Under the pieces are notes generated by a model. That model was not told the DNA's origin and searched no databases. It was given only the letters and a program-made list of their open reading frames with translations. Of a stretch of 64,000 nucleotides of DNA, positions 57,416-64,000 are shown one piece after another. How positions within the stretch are numbered: the stretch's first letter is position 1; each line of letters opens with the position of its first letter. The translations under genes were made by a program, and so were the position numbers. Source of the DNA: Copromyces sp. CBS 386.78 (lineage: Eukaryota; Ascomycota; Sordariomycetes; Sordariales; Sordariaceae); NCBI GenBank assembly GCA_030685235.1, contig MU839154.1, positions 124,001 through 188,000 on the forward strand, read 5' to 3'.

Positions 57416-58015
57416 ATGGCGTTCGGAGCCGGTCTAACTTCGAGCAAAAGCTACCTCTATTTCTCGACACTGCACTTCTTAGCATTTGTCTTGGCTGTGA
57501 CTGTTTGTGGTCTCTATGGTGTCGAGCTGGACCGCGCAAGGAAGGCCGACAAGTACGCAGATTCGAAATGGGTATGTCAAAACTTTCATGCCCCCCAACA
57601 AAATCGAATTTCATGTTAACAGTAGACGTACAGGTATTCGCGGTCGTTGTTGGCGGTCTGTCAGCTTTGAGCTCTATCCTCTTCTGCATCCCGTTCATCC
57701 TCCGGTTCGCCTTCAAGTGGGTGTGGGACTTTGTCCTCTTTATCCTCTGGGTCGCCGTCTTTGGCGTTTTTGCAAACGTACGTTCCTCCTCCAATATTTC
57801 CCATCTCAAACGTTGTATGAAGACTAACTGATATTCCACAGATGTACATCCACGAGCATCCCGAGGGTAACAATGATATCCGCCGGATGAAGCACGCCGT
57901 CTGGGTGGACCTTGTCAACATGCTTCTCTGGCTCGTCATTGCTGTTTCTGCGTTGGCCTACTGGTTCAAGCATCGCCACACCAGAAGCCAGTTTACTTCT
58001 CGCGCCATTGTCTAG
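57416..58015 (+). CDS. MARVEL-type four-helix membrane protein
   Basis: The model is join(57416..57571, 57634..57777, 57842..58015), 157 aa. Introns of 62 and 64 nt have GTATGT and GTACGT donors, and the second has an ACTAACTG branch. Four hydrophobic segments fall at about residues 12-35 (FSTLHFLAFVLAVTVCGLYG), 53-73, 82-100 (WDFVLFILWVAVFGVFA) and 120-142 (WVDLVNMLLWLVIAVSALAY), the layout of MARVEL-domain proteins, which occur at plasma-membrane subdomains and vesicles. Both ends are predicted cytoplasmic; the C-terminus is basic (KHRHTRSQFTSRAIV). The ATG context AAAATGGC is strong. Assignment is by topology and general resemblance, not by a catalytic motif. Confidence 0.85.
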
Positions 58016-61000
58016 AGGGATCTGGATGCCGTGAAGGACGGCTCGACAGGACTCGAGGGTGGCGTTACCGATTGGTCAAAGGATACATTAATAGGTTGAT
58101 ACCCGGGGGACAAGGTACATGGCGTTTCAGCTCATTCATGATAGGATTTTGGTACGGGATCTTAATATAGGGTTTTGGTGTTGGCGGATTGAGCAGTTTC
58201 TTCGACTCTCAAGAATAAATTCGTGCTGATCATCGCTCATTCCCTCAATCGTTTCTCGAGTTTGTCGTAGTGATCGTTCTACAAGTAGCAATATGAATCA
58301 GCTTTAACACCAGCCAGCTCCTACACAGGCTTGCCCCACCGAGAGGCTCAACAAGCTGCCGCTCTGCCCCATCCAAAGGTTCGTCTCAAAGCAAACCCAT
58401 CCGTATGGATTACTCAGGCACGATGCAGATCTACTCGTGAGCAGAATAATCGTACGGTTATACTGCAGAGTTTTTAGGCATGAAAAGGAGAAATATCAAA
58501 TTTGCGGTATCCTCAGGAGAGTCATGTAATGACGTCATGCCGCCATATCCTCAACATGTTCCCCCGCTCCCTAAAAAGCATTCGGCAATCCTGCCCGAAG
58601 GCGCCACGAGCAAGGCCGGGCCTTCAGGGTCAAGGTCAGGAGCGACCCTGCAGCGGTCAAGGGGAAAAAGAGAACAATTTCCCAAACCAAAACCCAAACA
58701 ACAAACAACAAACTGACCGGCCGGTGAGAGAAACCACGTCGAAAGATCTCCGTGTGCTCTAGAACCATTCGTTCAAAAAGAAAATGGATCTTTAGCTCCC
58801 ATCTATCGCTCCATACGGCCGCCCTCATGTCTCTCAATATGGACAGCGGTAAACATGAGCTTTCTCCACGCGATCGCTCTCTGGCGGGCGCGGCGGGGTT
58901 CGATAGTTCTGCACCACTTACACGGCAGTTCCAGGGTTATAAGGAATCCTGGGGAACCACCGATCTTCAACGCTCGAGATCTTTCCGCGTGTTTTTAAGT
59001 GGCAAGTCGGACTTCCAAATCCTCCTTATCAAATTGGGTTCAATCTCGGCACAAGTAGCTCATCTTCTGTGTTGCTTACGATCGTCCTGGCCCACGGAAA
59101 TAGTGTGGAGATCCAACGATGAGTTCCCATTGAGTGGTGAGTCGAACAAACTTTGAGATTAGCGGTCTCACGGTTATCTCAGATGCGAGATACGCGCTAC
59201 CGAGAAAAGATCGACGAGGACTTGAGCCCCGAGCCCCAGACTCCCCGATCTTTTTTCACAGCCAGACACCTCCAATCTCCTTTCTTCGAGATACCAGACC
59301 CTCTTTATCCCAGGGATTTTCACTCTTTTTTCCAACACGATGGTGCTTGGCAGACTTTTCTCAACAAAGCAACCACACGGCACACGCACAACACGTGCGC
59401 AAGCACATTCGGCACGGTCTAATGCCCCGAATGCCAACCGGGAACAGAAAGAAAAGAGGAGGATCAGCGGAAGATCGGCACCCAACTCCCGCCGGCCGTT
59501 TCGCCATCCCATCCGGGGAAGGGAGCAACACACCACTCGTTCGGAACAAACCAGGGACCGGGGCAGGGCACCAACAAGTTTAGGGGTTGTGTCCTTGGAA
59601 AACCACGCCTGACGGTCTCCGATCCCAGTGAGGCGATTCGCTGGTTCATGATGGCTATGGAGCTTGGCGGATTGGAAACCTGGGGACGCTGGGGTTGGAG
59701 CTAACCTATAGAGAACAGCAACGCTACGCTGTAGGGTATGGCAAGTATCACGACGACGACTCAGTTCATAATGCACCCTCAACTTCTTTGGTATGAGCTT
59801 AAGGGGGGCATAGTCTTGAGAATCAATACCGTGTTCAGGGAATGAATATCTTAAAACGTGATAAACTCGCTTGTAATCATGCCCCAGTGACAGGAAAGCC
59901 ACACTTTGGTATCGTCGTCACAAGCAGATATCAGCTCGAATAGTCACTACCCAGCGGATGCTGCCGCTGTGGACCACAGCATCAGAAGAATCAAGCACAC
60001 TGTATGGATTATGGACACTGACTGGTTGAATTGCCCTACACAACCTTCTCGCGGCGAGCTCGTTCACGGCGGCTATCTCTTAAAAATTACGGTTGGGAGC
60101 GAGACATGGAACCACGGGTTAACATCAGCAGCTTTGATTTCTTCCCTCGTGGTTTCAACCCGTGAGTAGGCGCCTACACAGTAGGTTGCCGAACACCCGG
60201 GTCCGATTCTTTCTGGATGTTCTTCTCGTCCGTTCAGGGATGTTGCTTGGAGCCGGGTACCGTTGTCATGGTTTCAAATATACTCATCATAGAAGCGGTT
60301 GATCATCGGTATTACACAGCATATTCCACGTAGGCGACAGATGGTCTTGTACGACGTGATTGATAGGGAAAATGGCACAGAGTGTCCTCACGTAGAAATG
60401 GGTATCACTCTTCGACTCAGGACTGCCTCTTTCTGCAAGCTTGTCACAAACCGGAAGTGTTGGTGGTGGTTTCCACAGCCTGTCGTACGAGACTTGCAGC
60501 GATCAGCATGGTTGGGAGCAGGGAGGGGTGCGAAAGGCGGGAAGACTGATTGTGTTCCATTTTCCAGAGCAAGTTGGTGGTGTACAACAACTAGACATTT
60601 TCTTTGAAATGCGACCCCGATTTGTGAGCAACTACTCTTTCTTATCCTTTCGAATTTTCAACGGCGTGTTCATGTTTGAGGTTTATACAGGACGAAGAGC
60701 CATGTCGTCGGTGGTGTTTACGCTGTATCATCTACTGTGCGCCCTATACCAACCTGTTGAGCACTGTATAGTCGGGTATGCGGAACAGGCTGCCACCCAT
60801 CGGATTTGTAGCATTTCCCATGATTCGCGTTGACCGGATATTGCTGCGGGCAACAGGCAGCACTTGTGAATTCTCCTGTTAACGACGAAACCTTAGCTTA
60901 CGCGTTCAACACGAGCCCTGCCTTTGAAGTCTCGGTGTTTCGGTGATCGGTTCCTGAATGTCAGCGGGTTCTTCTTTCAAGCTCGACTCCGTTCCAACGT

Positions 61001-62441
61001 GGGCAGGCGGGCAGGTTAAATGACTTGCAAGGTGGACCAACGGGAGTTCAGACAGCTGGGATGATTGATGTCTTTTGTCAGGCACTGAAGAAATTCATAT
61101 GGGTACAATCCCAGTCATGAGATCAGACCCCTTTTCTCGCGCATCTGAGATAAGAAATCCACCCTGGTGGGAGGAGGTTTGCAAACAAGGGATTATGAGA
61201 TGATCCAGAGGAAGCTGGAAAATTCAGGGTTCAGAATGAAGGGAAGGTTCAATAGCTTGTGTTACAGGTGTGATACCTCGAGGATTCGGCGGATCGTTCC
61301 CGCTAAATGAGGGACATCGATGGACATTGCCATTCTCGGTTCAGTTCACTGCCATTCACACTCTTCTATCCACTCACAACGTCAAGTCGTCGAGTTCAGT
61401 GGAGATGACCCCTTCGCTCCTTCCTTGCAATGGCTCAAAGAACAACAAAACCTTCCAGGTAATAGGGTAAAAAGGCAACCAGTCCGCAAGGGTTAGGATC
61501 CATTTCCACATGATTGACACAGTCTATCGGTTGGTGGGCTGTCCTCAGGTGGAAGTTATGGGGCATGATCCTCCCAAAAGTTATGTCAGGGACTCCCGCC
61601 TCCACCGATTCTGATCTTTACAAGGACAACACAAAACCATCTCATCTGGCTGCCTAACGGCATTTGCCTTCCTTTTCCTCTTCTCTTCAACCTGCGTCAG
61701 AAAAGAAATCGTTCAAACAACACGTTCCAACCATTTTTGCCGTTGCGCCCGCTAACCAGACCATCCAACCAGTTCCGTCTCACCACAGGGCATGCAGCAT
61801 CCTTCTTCAGCGCTCTCTGAAAGGGTGGTGGTTGTCAGGCCTGTTGCATCTTCGCACAGTTGACGGGCTTTATCCCAGCGAAGGCTTGCATCGCAGCAGT
61901 TCACGATACCTTCTAGCGCTTACCGAGGGGCATTTCAGCGCTCACCTCACTGCCTTCACGACACCTGTCAGCACCCCACGATCCCCCTGAAACCAGACAA
62001 GTTCGCCGTTCGGTTTTTACCGCGCCCTTCTTTGCAGCTACTGCAGCTGTTAGGTACAAAGGAAGAGACGACACCAACGACAACTGCAACTCGTGCATAT
62101 TTGAGCGTTGGAACATCGTCATCACGCCTAATTTCCATCGAACGGCGGTTGCAGGACAGTTTGACGCAAGAGAAGGATAAAATCAGCTGGCAAACGGAAA
62201 TCATACACCTGACAACCTTATCTCGACTTTCGCCGTATCGCCGACTTGCAAACACCACATCCATTGAGCAAGAAGCGGCCCAAGCTCCCAATATCTCCGA
62301 CCACCTACTTGGCCATTCTTCTACCAAGCGTCTTGCAGGCCTTGCCAGTTTATTCAGCTGTCATTGTATGCGCTCTTAGATGACCGGTACGTACCTCTAC
62401 GCATAACCCTAACTTTGGCTTCAACGGTATTTCGTCTCTAG
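58016..62441. other. 4.4 kb gene-poor interval
   Basis: No protein gene is supported between the MARVEL gene and about 62.3 kb. The longest open frames (minus strand 59174-59902; plus strand 60441-60833) read like random sequence. No tRNA, repeat array or element was recognised by eye. Confidence 0.45.
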
Positions 62442-62633
62442 AGGTGCCGAGGTGGCATCCAAGAGAGACAGGTTGCCATGTTGATGCTATCCGCAAGTGC
62501 AGCTTTTGGGATGTTTAGCACATATGCCCGATCAGGCCAAAGGAGCCTGGCATTATCTGCCAGCTGGATCATCGGCCTTGTATGTTTGACATTCTTGGTC
62601 AACTTACTGACATATTTGTATAAAATATGGTAG
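62442..62633 (+). CDS. Candidate small membrane protein, last exon
   Basis: A terminal exon of 63 codons follows a good acceptor (CCTAAC branch, CTCTAG). It reads GGIQERQVAMLMLSASAAF, then ARSGQRSLALSASW and a clear membrane segment IIGLVCLTFLVNLLTYLYKIW to a TAG. A donor GTATGC at 62366 (intron 62366-62441) would join it in phase to another hydrophobic block, TTYLAILLPSVLQALPVYSA, at about 62300-62365. I could not find the first exon or the ATG. If an internal Met is used, about 52 residues remain. Family unknown. The signal could be chance, but two hydrophobic blocks in phase across a good intron are suggestive. Confidence 0.35.
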   Translation, partial: RCRGGIQERQVAMLMLSASAAFGMFSTYARSGQRSLALSASWIIGLVCLTFLVNLLTYLYKIW

Positions 62634-62856
62634 TCCATCGTTTACCACGACATAGTAAAGTAAGTCGCGAAGTCATCGAACGCTTCCCAGGGAACCTTTA
62701 GATTCCCATCCACATCGGTTCCGCATCAAACCCTCGTCGTTCACCAGATTTCCGCAAAATCGAATTGTAACCAAAAGCTCGAGCTGCGTACAGCCAATTC
62801 GGATATCGAAAACATCTCTTACATCCAAGCAGCACCACAATTGCTACCTTTCCGCA

Positions 62857-64000
62857 ATGTCAACTCTTGGAGGCTCGTTGAAACGATCATTCGCCCCGTC
62901 ACAAATCATGCGGCCCACCATGCCTCGGAGAACCTTGTCCGGTTCCTCACACGGTTCCTGCCCATCTCCTAGCCCCTTGTCTGACGAGCAGTTCGCATTC
63001 TCCGCGGGTAACACGCCCGTGCGGGAGATCCCGCCGTCATATGTGGCGTCTGCTGGTTACAATTCAAAGACAGGGACACCCAGAGACGCCCTTCTCTTCG
63101 GTACCAGAGGTAAGTTCTGTTGTTGTGATATTTTTCTGTCATTCCCTCCCAACGATCCCTACATATATGCATTTTCCCGACGTTGGCGACGGAAAAGATG
63201 CCGCTCCAATGATGTCGCTCCGGTTCCAGTCCATGCCTTGTTTTTCACTGGTCGGGTGGGTTGGTCCCAGTGCCCTGAATCCTGTCGTCACGGAGCTTTC
63301 AGGCTTCACCTTCAGCGCTGGCTCGATGTCCCTAGTGGGATCGACGTGGGTGTGAGCTGGAATCTGGGGTCTTTCTCCGCAAGTTCACGATCCCCGCGGT
63401 ACTGCAGGGCCGTTGGGCACGACGTTAGCGGCTCTTCTGCCCTGGAAGTCCCTGCATAACCCTTGCTTTGGCAAGTGCCCTGGCATCAGCACACGACTTG
63501 AAAAGTTTGGTCATTTCCCACTGAGGAAATGGCGGTGCAATGGGATGAGTGCCATCGTGCCGGATATCTGCACTGTTAACCCCATGTAATTCCTGCGTCA
63601 TAGCGGAGGTTGTGAGAAAAGTGAAGAGAGGTGGTCCATGTCGTTAGGGTTCATATGAGCTAACATAAACCTCTCCCTAGAAGTCAACAACAAATCTCAA
63701 ACTACAACTTTTATCTCAGAGTCCAAGGATGCATCAAAGATTGTAACTCGAAGCAAGCCTATCGCAATCGAACTACCACCCACCAGGAGACTTAGTACCG
63801 CTCCTATTGAGACACCGCCGTCACCACTGTCCGCTCGAGGCGATATTCAAGGGTATGTTCATCTTGTCATAAGGCTTCTCTTCTATTCCTCCGGAACTTT
63901 CGATCCACACAAAGCAATACGTGCTAACCCAACTACAGAGGTTACTTCCCCAACCACGAGGACCCGGCTACCCGAGTTCATCGACCTCACCCATTCTTCG
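62857..64000 (+). CDS. Hypothetical protein, 5' part, runs off the right edge
   Basis: Only the first three exons are inside the window: 62857..63109, 63720..63852 and 63939 onward, with phases 1 and 2 that fit. The protein begins MSTLGGSLKRSFAPSQIMRP and is Ser/Pro-rich. It continues SKPIAIELPPTRRLSTAPIE and, in exon 3, GGYFPNHEDPATRVHRPHPF, a Pro/His-rich motif I believe is conserved in filamentous fungi but cannot name. Intron 1 is long (610 nt, GTAAGT to TCTCAG); intron 2 is 86 nt with a GTGCTAAC branch. A missed exon inside intron 1 is possible. No domain is visible so far. Confidence 0.7.

Noticed and set aside
59174..59902. Minus-strand frame of 242 codons
   Set aside because: No family features, random-like sequence, and overlapping plus-strand frames of equal quality.

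Overview
The window looks like nuclear DNA of a filamentous ascomycete of the Sordariales, most likely Neurospora or a close relative such as Sordaria. Genes sit on both strands as single units with 2-3 kb spacers. Most introns are 50-80 nt, with GTAAGT/GTATGT-type donors, CTAAC/CTGAC branch points and CAG/TAG acceptors. A single dispersed 5S rRNA gene with a TATA element 29 bp upstream lies among protein genes, as is known for Neurospora. The species call is inference; no database was consulted.

Left part (1-18.6 kb): a transition-marked hairpin; an Arg/Ser-rich gene on the minus strand that appears only after splicing (1443-2144); a decayed tandem duplication (2338-2645); a Gly/Ser/Asp-rich disordered protein (2982-3848); a GRIP-domain golgin of the Imh1 type (4139-7657); an ER lunapark homologue (9392-10635); two low-complexity proteins, one with 27-residue tandem repeats; and a secreted ankyrin-like protein (17479-18570).

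Middle (18.6-34 kb): a 4.4 kb spacer carrying a MITE-like element with 32-bp terminal inverted repeats, then an AzgA-type purine transporter (five exons), a tandem GFA/CENP-V zinc protein, a BAR-SH3 protein, and a 1058-residue DUF2439 protein of the Mte1/Dbl2/ZGRF1 type.

Right part (34-64 kb): two neighbouring proteins with the same unusual plan (half of a Zn2Cys6-like cluster followed by two hydrophobic segments near the C-terminus), the 5S rRNA gene, a tRNA adenosine deaminase Tad2 homologue with a very long N-terminal extension, a Y_phosphatase3-type phosphatase with an 896-nt intron, and a stretch of small or decayed minus-strand genes (53.9-56.8 kb). A MARVEL-type membrane protein, a gene-poor 4.8 kb interval with one candidate small membrane protein, and the 5' end of a gene running off the right edge follow.

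The genes do not form one pathway. Recurring themes are endomembrane structure (golgin, lunapark, BAR-SH3, MARVEL), purine uptake, RNA modification and DNA-repair helicase partners. I found no CRISPR, no biosynthetic cluster and no intact transposon. The strongest candidate for something undescribed is the pair of half-cluster membrane proteins at 36.2-43.2 kb.
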